Of a stretch of 32,488 nucleotides of DNA, positions 1 through 6,074 are shown one piece after another; within the stretch, counting starts at the first letter, position 1, and every line of letters starts with the position of its first letter. This DNA is from Deltaproteobacteria bacterium. Its GTDB lineage: Bacteria > Myxococcota > B64-G9. The stretch covers positions 1-32,488 of the forward strand of contig JAUXGL010000030.1 of assembly GCA_030622135.1 (NCBI GenBank), written 5' to 3'. Both the position numbers and the translations under genes were made by a program. The notes below the pieces were generated by a model. It did no database searches. It worked only from the letters and a program-made list of their open reading frames with translations, and was not told where the DNA came from.

Positions 1-132
1 AAAGGAACTCGCGATGTCCGTTGTCACAGTTACGGTGAACGAATTGGCACGTTGGCCTCGCGCAAGATGCCAATGGTGCGCGGTTGATTGGGGTTGCCGC
101 GAAAGAGGGTGGGAGATTCCGGGAGTGAGGTC

Positions 133-942
133 ATGAGACGCAATCGATGCTCAAAGTATTTTGCCGAGCACCTGGTGGTCGCCCTGTGCGTATTGATGCT
201 TGGCGGCTTTATGGCCCGGGCGGGGGAAGCGTCGGTTTCCAAACGCCTGATGAAGCACACCCGCGCCATAATGCTGGGGCCCAAGCTGAAGATTCGACCG
301 GGGGAGTGGGTGGCCTATCAGATGTGCGTCTCGGGCGAGCAGGTGGGCATGGGGAGTCTACAGGTTCGCCTGAAGGTTAGCATACCTGTCCATGCCGACA
401 TCGAGCATCCGCTGAAGCCCGGTCAGTACTGGGTAGAGTTCGAGTTTTCGGAGCCGGGAGCCCAGCAGCAGTATCCGGCACTGGTCTTCAAGATGCTGGT
501 GGCGGGCGATCCCCGCGATCCCGGGGCCGTCAAGGCCGCCTACATTCGCAGCGGAAATCGCGTGCCCATGATCTTGCCCCTGAAAGATCTTCAAACCGAA
601 GACACGCTCGCTCCTGCCTGTGCCAAAGGGGACGGGGAAAGTTGCGCGAAGAAGGGGGGACGGGTTCGCAACCTCGGGAAGAAGAAAGTGTACACGAACA
701 TGGGGTGGATTCAGACCGACCACGTGCGCGTGGTTTTTCCGAAGACCGATCAGCCTCCGGTTGACTACTGGATCAGTTCTCGGGTGCCCATCTTCGGTCT
801 TGTCCGCATAAGCTGGTCTGCGGTTATGGAGTTTGAACTGGATAGTTACGGCACGGGAGCACTTTCACGCATCGACGAGAGCAAGGCCGTGCCGCTTCCC
901 GATTCCAAAGGATTACGGGATCTTGTGGAGGGATCGGAGTAG
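133..942 (+). CDS. Secreted protein of unknown function, upstream of Tad genes
   Basis: The product is 269 residues. The ATG at 133 is preferred over an in-frame ATG at 88 because GGGAG lies 7 nt upstream, and the protein then begins with a basic N-region followed by a hydrophobic core (about residues 12-28, LVVALCVLMLGGF) and a plausible AxA-type cleavage site near MARAGEA. The rest looks like a soluble extracytoplasmic beta-rich domain with no motif I recognise. Two cysteines near residues 165-175 lie in a lysine/glycine-rich stretch. The next gene starts 25 nt downstream on the same strand, so the two are probably cotranscribed. Position next to cpaB, tadB and tadC suggests a pilus accessory role, but this rests on context only. 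Pairing with the small secretin-N-like protein downstream is a possibility, not a demonstrated fact. Confidence 0.75.
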   Translation: MRRNRCSKYFAEHLVVALCVLMLGGFMARAGEASVSKRLMKHTRAIMLGPKLKIRPGEWVAYQMCVSGEQVGMGSLQVRLKVSIPVHADIEHPLKPGQYWVEFEFSEPGAQQQYPALVFKMLVAGDPRDPGAVKAAYIRSGNRVPMILPLKDLQTEDTLAPACAKGDGESCAKKGGRVRNLGKKKVYTNMGWIQTDHVRVVFPKTDQPPVDYWISSRVPIFGLVRISWSAVMEFELDSYGTGALSRIDESKAVPLPDSKGLRDLVEGSE

Positions 943-967
943 GACACATTCTGGTTGGAGGTGGGAT

Positions 968-1300
968 ATGAAGAATCGCTCTTTAGTTATTACATCCAGT
1001 TTGGTGGCTCTCATTCTTACCGGCATATTTGCAGCCGGTGATGCGTGGGCGCGGGAGAAACCCAATACGCCCAGCGTCGTACAGTTGAGATTGGACGAAG
1101 GGAAAAGGGTTATGGATTTTCCCGGCTTCCAGTCCATGAAGGTGGAGAAGCCTGCTCTGCTGACGATCGTGCACAACCGGAGCAAAGGGACGTTTACTTG
1201 GATTCCAAAACTTAGAGGAGTAACCTTCGTTAATTTTCGGCTCAAGATGCCCTATCAGAAAAGAATCACCAAGGGCAAGTTCAAGGTCATCATTCGTTAG
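968..1300 (+). CDS. Small exported protein resembling the Tad secretin N-terminal (pilus formation N) domain
   Basis: The product is 110 residues. The start at 968 follows GGTTGGAGGTGGG. Residues 1-28 form a signal peptide ending in AWA. The remaining 80 residues have the pattern of the domain at the N-terminus of CpaC/RcpA secretins: a strand with LRLDEGKRVMDFPGF, a central VEKPALLTIV segment (equivalent to the usual 'nPeVAdv' strand), and a final GVTFVNFRL strand equivalent to the usual 'GtTtlivw'. There is no secretin barrel, so this would be the N-domain alone. It sits between a secreted unknown and the cpaB promoter, which supports a periplasmic role with the pilus. The family call is from pattern memory; a profile search against the pilus-formation N domain would decide it. 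Confidence 0.6.
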   Translation: MKNRSLVITSSLVALILTGIFAAGDAWAREKPNTPSVVQLRLDEGKRVMDFPGFQSMKVEKPALLTIVHNRSKGTFTWIPKLRGVTFVNFRLKMPYQKRITKGKFKVIIR

Positions 1301-1326
1301 TATCGGGCTTCCGTAGGAAAAAGCTT

Positions 1327-1354
1327 TTGACAACCCGATCCTCGGTGCTATAAT
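1327..1354 (+). promoter_or_regulatory. Perfect-consensus sigma-70 promoter before cpaB
   Basis: TTGACA at 1327-1332 and TATAAT at 1349-1354 are separated by 16 bp, so both hexamers match the consensus exactly. The expected start of transcription is near 1361, giving a leader of about 110 nt before the cpaB ATG. The leader holds a GGACCC/GGGGTC hairpin near 1428-1441. Confidence 0.8.
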
Positions 1355-1471
1355 CCGCAAAACTGCTCGAGATTGCGTGGTTTTCTGCGGTTTTTGGTGC
1401 CGCGAGTCTCTTTGTGGGTACCCCGGACCCGAGGGGGGTCTTGTGAGTCTTTTCGGGAAGGAGAAGACGCT

Positions 1472-2281
1472 ATGTTGAAGGGGAAAACGCCTTTGGTCGT
1501 CGCTCTGGTATTGGGGTTGCTGGCGGCGTTTTTGGCCTACCAGACCATCCAGCGCAAGGAGGCCAAGATCAAGGCGGGTTGGACCCTGAAGCCCGTGGTG
1601 GTGGCGAAACGGGACATCGTCGAGGGGGCGGTGCTGGATTCTGGGATGGTGGCCAAGAGGCAGATGCCCGAGCAGTTCGTGACCCCCAGCGTGGTTGTGC
1701 CCGAGCAGTTCGATAAGGTGAGCGGTCAGAAGTTGATGGTTCCCCTGCAACGGGGTGATCTGATTCTGTGGAGCCACTTCCGGTCCGAGGGCGCCTTCGA
1801 GCGGTTGAGCAATATCGTGCGCAAGGCCGGCCGGGCCATCAGCCTGGACATCAGCGGCGCCTCGGCCGTGGCCGGATGGGTGCGTCCGAACGATCACATC
1901 GATATCCTGGGCACTTTCCAGGATCCCAAGACCGACCAGATGGTGACGGTGACCCTGCTGCAGAACGTGATCGTACTGGCCACCGGGGAGATCACCGGCA
2001 GTACCAATGTCCAGGCGCTGGACAAGGACTCACGTGACTATAACTCGGTAACCGTGATGGTGCTTCCCGAGGAAGCCGAGATCATCATCCTGGCGTCCCA
2101 GCTTGGAGCTTTGCAACTCAGCTTGAGAAATCCGGAGGACATCGGCGGCGAGGAGGAGCGCGCGCGGGCAACCATCGAGACGTTGCTGACCGGCGAGCGG
2201 GTGAAGGCCCTGAAGCGCAAGCGCGAGAGGACCTTCCAGATCATCCGCCTGCCTACCGGCGGATTCCAAGGGGCCGATTGA
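1472..2281 (+). CDS. cpaB: Flp pilus assembly protein CpaB/RcpC
   Basis: The product is 269 residues, the usual size for CpaB. The ATG at 1472 is chosen because GGAAGGAG lies just upstream and the protein then starts with a short basic segment and one transmembrane helix (about residues 7-23). The SAF-like domain follows directly: VVVAKRDIVEGAVLDSGMV, then PLQRGDLILWSHF, then the RcpC-type region with RAISLDISGASAVAGWVRPNDHIDI. That GWVRPNDHID stretch is the hallmark of this family. CpaB is an inner-membrane or periplasmic protein thought to link the outer-membrane secretin to the inner-membrane Tad machinery. It is the first gene after a perfect promoter and is followed by repeat A and tadB. 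The acidic and basic C-terminal segment from about residue 225 appears specific to this protein. Confidence 0.92.
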   Translation: MLKGKTPLVVALVLGLLAAFLAYQTIQRKEAKIKAGWTLKPVVVAKRDIVEGAVLDSGMVAKRQMPEQFVTPSVVVPEQFDKVSGQKLMVPLQRGDLILWSHFRSEGAFERLSNIVRKAGRAISLDISGASAVAGWVRPNDHIDILGTFQDPKTDQMVTVTLLQNVIVLATGEITGSTNVQALDKDSRDYNSVTVMVLPEEAEIIILASQLGALQLSLRNPEDIGGEEERARATIETLLTGERVKALKRKRERTFQIIRLPTGGFQGAD

Positions 2282-2334
2282 CACCGCAAAAATCGCGGCA
2301 TACCAATGGGCACGGCTTCGCCGCGCTCCGCCGC

Positions 2335-2440
2335 AAGGCCGATTCGCGGGAGTTTGGAGGCTTCGATGAAACTCGCAAAGCTGTACCTGGTTTGTAGATG
2401 TGAGCCAAGATCGGTTAATTCCGGTTTTTCAAGTGCCTAG
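2335..2440 (+). repeat. Repeat A, copy 1 (upstream of tadB)
   Basis: This is the first of four nearly full-length copies of a dispersed intergenic element. Conserved blocks are AAGGCCGATTCGCGGG, TTTGGAGGCTTC, GAAACTCGCAAAGCTG, ACCTGGTTTGTA and a terminal TCAAGTGCCTAG. A GC-rich run with small inverted repeats precedes it (2293-2334). It ends 15 nt before the tadB start, so it would form most of the leader of that gene. Confidence 0.9.
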
Positions 2441-2455
2441 CGATTTGAGGGAAGC

Positions 2456-3313
2456 ATGGAGTTCCTCTTCGGCAAAGGGATCGTTTTCCTGGTGATCATG
2501 GGGGCGGTGTTCATGTTCGCCCTCCTGATCATGAGCGTGCTCAGCCGGGCTTTTGAGCGCTATCAGGAAAAGTATGTGGCCAAGTCGATGCGGGATCTGT
2601 CCGACATGTTCTTGTTTGTCGACGGACGGCAGCTGTTGATACTCAACATCTGCATCACCGCGTTGTTTATGCTCATCGGCATTCTTTTCTTGGGTATCTT
2701 TTTCGCCATTATCCTGGCCGTCGGCGGGTTTTTCCTGCCCACGCTGATAGTGAAGATGTTTCGCAAGCGGCGGATCCATAAGTTCAACCGGCAGCTGGTG
2801 GATTCGTTGAATGCGATGTCCAACGCCTTCAAGGCGGGGCTGACGTTCCCGCAGGCCATGGAGCACGTGGCCTCGGAGTCGGCGGCTCCGCTCAGCCAGG
2901 AGTTCGGTCTATTCGTGCGCGAGATCAAGCTGGGTGTGCCCCTGGACGACGCCCTGGCGGGCATGGCCCGGAGGGTCGACTGCGATGACCTGGACCTGGT
3001 GGTGACCGCCACGACCATTTCCCGACAGCTGGGCGGCAACATGGCCGAGATGTTCGACACCATCGCGGCCACCATCCGCGAGCGGTTTCGCCTGGAGGGC
3101 AAGATCGAGGCGCTGACAGCCCAGGGAAAGCTGCAGGGGTGGATCGTCGCCGCTCTCCCCCTGGTGCTCGGGGTGGTGATGAACTGGATGCGACCGGACT
3201 TGATGCAGCCCATGTTCGAACAAGCGTTCGGCTACATCCTGGTCGGAATCATCATCTTCATGGAGGTTATGGGGATTCTGATCATTAGAAAGATCGTCAA
3301 CATCAACGTTTAG
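2456..3313 (+). CDS. tadB: Tad pilus inner-membrane platform protein TadB (type II secretion F family)
   Basis: The product is 285 residues. The start follows GAGGGAAGC. The layout is typical of TadB: an N-terminal membrane helix (about 8-28), a cytoplasmic stretch, a long hydrophobic pair of helices (about 61-100), then the cytoplasmic four-helix T2SSF domain, and a C-terminal pair of membrane helices (about 223-280). The T2SSF signature is clear: FNRQLVDSLNAMSNAFKAGLTFPQAMEHV with LGVPLDDALAGMARR and LGGNMAEMFDTIAATIRER. TadB and TadC together form the inner-membrane platform on which the TadA ATPase acts. TadA is not in this window. It is separated from cpaB and from tadC by copies of repeat A rather than by the short gaps usual in tad operons. 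Confidence 0.93.
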   Translation: MEFLFGKGIVFLVIMGAVFMFALLIMSVLSRAFERYQEKYVAKSMRDLSDMFLFVDGRQLLILNICITALFMLIGILFLGIFFAIILAVGGFFLPTLIVKMFRKRRIHKFNRQLVDSLNAMSNAFKAGLTFPQAMEHVASESAAPLSQEFGLFVREIKLGVPLDDALAGMARRVDCDDLDLVVTATTISRQLGGNMAEMFDTIAATIRERFRLEGKIEALTAQGKLQGWIVAALPLVLGVVMNWMRPDLMQPMFEQAFGYILVGIIIFMEVMGILIIRKIVNINV

Positions 3314-3325
3314 TGCCTTGTCAAA

Positions 3326-3445
3326 AGGCGGCTTGGCACTGGGCCGACTCGCGGGTGTTTGGAGACTTCAGTGAAACTCGCAAAGCTGCACCTGGTTTGT
3401 AAGTGTGACTCGGGACCGGTGGGTTTCGGCATCTCAAGTGCCTGG
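3326..3445 (+). repeat. Repeat A, copy 2 (upstream of tadC)
   Basis: This copy is in the same orientation and has the same blocks as copy 1, beginning with GGCGGCTTGGCAC and ending TCAAGTGCCTGG. The GAAACTCGCAAAGCTGCACC core is identical to copies 3 and 4. The tadC Shine-Dalgarno AAGGAG starts 3 nt after it. Confidence 0.9.
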
Positions 3446-3461
3446 ATAAGGAGTCCCGCAC

Positions 3462-4370
3462 ATGGGCGGTGATTTGATCGGTAGCCTCATGTCCTTATTG
3501 ATCTTTCTGCTGGTGCTGGGAGGAGTGTTCTTTCTCGCCTACGGCCTGTGGGATGTCCTGCTCAAGTCGTTGTTCTCAGAGGCCAAGGAGTTGGATGACC
3601 GCTCGACGCTCAAGGCCATGCGTAGGGTGATATTGAGGAAGATGGCCGTTTACAACCGCCGGATCGTCTGGCCTCGCTATGAGCGGCGCATCTCCCGGAA
3701 GGTCATGAATGCGGGGGGAGTCGGCGGCCTGACTCCGGAAGAGTTTATGAGCATGCAGCAGCTCTCCTGTCTCGGCTTTACCATATTCGGGTTGATCCTG
3801 ATCAACTTCTTGCGCAATAACGTAGAGCTGAACGCTTCCTATCTCTATGTGCTGCTCTTTACTCTCGGCGGATTCTTTTTCCCTGAAAGCTGGCTTAGGG
3901 ATCAGGTGAATAAGCGTCATTTCAAGATCGTCCGGGAGTTGCCCTACAACCTGGACTTGCTCACCTTGTCGGTCGAGGCCGGGCTGGATTTCCAGGCTGC
4001 CGTGGGGACCGTTTGTCAGAAGGGTAAACAGGGGCCGCTGGTCGAGGAGTTCAATCTGATGCTCAAGCACTTGCGGGTGGGGAAGACCCGCGAGGAGGCC
4101 CTGCGGATGATGGCCGACCGAGTAGGTTTGCCGCAGCTTTCCTCCTTCATCTCCGCCCTGATCCAGGCGGATCGCATGGGCACCAGCCTGGGAAAGGTGC
4201 TGAGGATCCAGTCGACCCAGATGCGAATCGAAAGAACCCAGCGGGCGGAGAAGCTGGCCAACGAGGCGCCGGTGAAGATGCTGTTTCCCTTGATTGCCTG
4301 CATTTTCCCCACGGTCTTTTTGGTTTTGTTCGGCCCCATAGTCTTCCAGTTCATGACCGGCGAGTTTTAG
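3462..4370 (+). CDS. tadC: Tad pilus inner-membrane platform protein TadC (type II secretion F family)
   Basis: The product is 302 residues. The ATG at 3462 lies 8 nt after AAGGAG. It has an N-terminal transmembrane helix (about 8-28), a basic cytoplasmic region, a second hydrophobic block (about 100-145) and a C-terminal membrane helix ending in VFLVLFGPIVFQF. The T2SSF domain carries the TadC pattern ELPYNLDLLTLSVEAGLDFQAA and a GTSLGKVLRIQSTQMR segment, followed by the family-typical stretch EKLANEAPVKMLFPLIACIFP. It is the partner of TadB in the platform. Separate upstream and downstream copies of repeat A flank it. No frameshift or missing segment is seen. Confidence 0.94.
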   Translation: MGGDLIGSLMSLLIFLLVLGGVFFLAYGLWDVLLKSLFSEAKELDDRSTLKAMRRVILRKMAVYNRRIVWPRYERRISRKVMNAGGVGGLTPEEFMSMQQLSCLGFTIFGLILINFLRNNVELNASYLYVLLFTLGGFFFPESWLRDQVNKRHFKIVRELPYNLDLLTLSVEAGLDFQAAVGTVCQKGKQGPLVEEFNLMLKHLRVGKTREEALRMMADRVGLPQLSSFISALIQADRMGTSLGKVLRIQSTQMRIERTQRAEKLANEAPVKMLFPLIACIFPTVFLVLFGPIVFQFMTGEF

Positions 4371-4496
4371 CGCCGCATACTTCGCGGCACAAGGCCGATT
4401 CGCGGGCGTTTGGAGGCTTCGGTGAAACTCGCAAAGCTGCACCTGGTTTGTAGGTGTGACTCAAGATCGATGAATCTCAGCATCTCAAGTGCCTAG
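4371..4496 (+). repeat. Repeat A, copy 3 (upstream of the FHA gene)
   Basis: This is the most complete copy. It begins directly after the tadC stop with CGCCGC(ATACTTC)GCGGC, a small hairpin, then shows all conserved blocks. A CACCT/AGGTG hairpin around GGTTTGT lies at about 4441-4457. It ends TCAAGTGCCTAG. Confidence 0.9.
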
Positions 4497-4545
4497 TCAG
4501 GAGAGCCTTCTAACCCGGGACTTTTTCCGATACGTCAAATCGATT

Positions 4546-4562
4546 GGAGGAACGTAGCGCTG
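4546..4562 (+). promoter_or_regulatory. Shine-Dalgarno that decides a CTG start
   Basis: GGAGG at 4546-4550 lies 9 nt before the CTG at 4560, which is in frame with the FHA gene. Between the upstream in-frame TAG (4494) and the first ATG (4647) there is no ATG, GTG or TTG in this frame. Starting at 4647 would remove the first strands of the FHA fold. Confidence 0.6.
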
Positions 4563-6059
4563 GGCTTCAGGCTGACAATCCTTGCTGGTCCGGAGGAGGG
4601 CCGGGACTACGCCTTCGATCGGATCGAGATCACCGTTGGCAGGACCATGGAAAACGACGTGGTTCTGCCCGATCCGGGCATCTCCCGCCAGCACATAAGC
4701 ATCCGGGACAAGGGCGGAGCCTATATTCTAAAGGATCTGGGCAGCTCCAACGGGACCAGTTTGAACGGGAGGAAGGTACGGGAGGATGTTCTAAAATCCG
4801 GTGACGTTATCACGCTGGGCGGCGCCAAGGTGCGCTTCGAGGCTCAGGAGAGCAAGTCCACACGATCGGTGAAGAAGCCGGCCCGCCGGCGATCGGTAAC
4901 TCCAGCTGGAGCTGGGGCTGCAAAACCCGTTGTCGCCCAGAGCCGGGCCAGGCAACGCCAGCCGCGGGAAAGAATGACTCCGGCGAAGCTGGCCGGGCGG
5001 CAGCAAGGCATTATCCGGTCGGCCGGAATGCGGAAACGAACCGATCCGCGGGCGCAACGCGAACTCAGCGGGGAGGCGGAAGTCTCGAGCGGAGAGCCGC
5101 AGGCACAAGGCCGCGGATCGAAGACGAGGTTGGCGGGTCCCCTTACGGAACTGGCCGGCAAGTTCGCGACCTGGTTTAAGGGATTGAACCGGAGGCTGCA
5201 GATCGTATTGATCGCAGTAGCCGGCCTGCTTTTCCTCCTGATTGTCATCAAGCTTTTCCAGGGAGGTCAGGATTTTGTCCGCGGTTCGATCGATCATTCC
5301 GATGAGGAGTTTCTTCCCGGCCGGTACGATTCCGATGGTAAGGCGTATCGCTACGGGCTGGGCTCCGTGTCAATTAATTGCCGGGTGAAGGCGACTTTCA
5401 AGTTCAAGTATGCCAACGGGCGGGCAACAATGAACTACGCGGTAGCGGAGATTGACAACAAGCAGGAAGTGGCCATCCAGCTCAACGGGATGCTGGTAGG
5501 ACACGCTCCCATTACGTTGGGTAAGTGGTCGAACTATATTCTTTTCAACCTTCCCCGCAAGCAGTTGTTGGAGAACGAGGAAAACCGCATTACCTTCTTG
5601 AGCATGGTCAACTACAACAACGCCGATGCGGAGGAAAGCTGGGCGGTCGTGGTGAAATCCATTGAGGAAACTCCACTCCCGCCTCCCGATAAGGCGGCGG
5701 CGGAGGAGGCCTTCAAGATTGCCAAGGAACGTTACAAGACCAAGAACGTGGCTCCTCCCAATCTGTATCGCTCACTGGTTTTCTTTAAAAAAGCCAGGGA
5801 TTACTTGGAGCTGTTTCCAGAGGAGCGCCGTCCGGAGGTTTACCTCGAGTCCAGCGAGATGGTTCAGAAGATAGAGAAGGAACTCGATCGGAAGTTCCGC
5901 AACTATCGCTTCGAGGCGGAAAGAGAGAGGAACCGCAACCGGCTGGACCAGGCCAAGAACATCTACCGTCAGCTCATGCTCACGTTTCCCGACACGGTGG
6001 ATCCCCGGCATCTTTATGCCAAGAAACTGTTCGAGAAGATCGTGGACCGAGGCCGATAA
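4560..6059 (+). CDS. FHA-domain, single-pass membrane protein with helical C-terminal part
   Basis: The product is 499 residues if it starts at CTG 4560, or 470 from ATG 4647. With the CTG start the N-terminus reads as a complete FHA domain (about 3-95): RLTILAGPEEG, VGR at 26-28, SRQH at 42-45, and GSSNGTSLNG at 61-70. These are the phosphothreonine-binding signatures. A basic and Pro/Ala-rich linker follows, then one transmembrane helix (about 212-230). The C-terminal half contains a beta-like region with an NQL-type repeat and then charged helices (about 380-490) that look like TPR or coiled helices. Topology is inferred as FHA in the cytoplasm and the C-terminus outside. It lies between tadC and a second FHA/TPR gene (15 nt gap), so a role in regulating or scaffolding the Tad pilus by Ser/Thr phosphorylation is plausible but not shown. 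Confidence 0.8.
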   Translation: MGFRLTILAGPEEGRDYAFDRIEITVGRTMENDVVLPDPGISRQHISIRDKGGAYILKDLGSSNGTSLNGRKVREDVLKSGDVITLGGAKVRFEAQESKSTRSVKKPARRRSVTPAGAGAAKPVVAQSRARQRQPRERMTPAKLAGRQQGIIRSAGMRKRTDPRAQRELSGEAEVSSGEPQAQGRGSKTRLAGPLTELAGKFATWFKGLNRRLQIVLIAVAGLLFLLIVIKLFQGGQDFVRGSIDHSDEEFLPGRYDSDGKAYRYGLGSVSINCRVKATFKFKYANGRATMNYAVAEIDNKQEVAIQLNGMLVGHAPITLGKWSNYILFNLPRKQLLENEENRITFLSMVNYNNADAEESWAVVVKSIEETPLPPPDKAAAEEAFKIAKERYKTKNVAPPNLYRSLVFFKKARDYLELFPEERRPEVYLESSEMVQKIEKELDRKFRNYRFEAERERNRNRLDQAKNIYRQLMLTFPDTVDPRHLYAKKLFEKIVDRGR

Positions 6060-6074
6060 AGGTTGGGTGACGAT

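Noticed and set aside
44-60. TGGCAC at 45-50 as a sigma-54 site
   Set aside because: The -12 element does not follow at the required spacing.
14-137. A 40-codon frame starting ATG TCC GTT with AAAGGA before it, ending over the start of the first gene
   Set aside because: After nine plausible residues the translation is rich in Trp, Cys and Arg and looks non-coding; an inverted repeat ATTGGCA/TGCCAAT lies inside it.
2365-2440. A 24-residue frame (MKLAKLYLVCRC and so on) running through repeat A
   Set aside because: Two copies begin with GTG, copy 2 lacks the stop, and copy 4 has a 1-nt deletion that shifts the frame, so conservation fits RNA or DNA structure rather than a peptide.
2335-4496. 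Repeat A as integron attC sites
   Set aside because: The ends lack the RYYYAAC and GTTRRRY core sites, and the genes between are pilus genes rather than cassettes.
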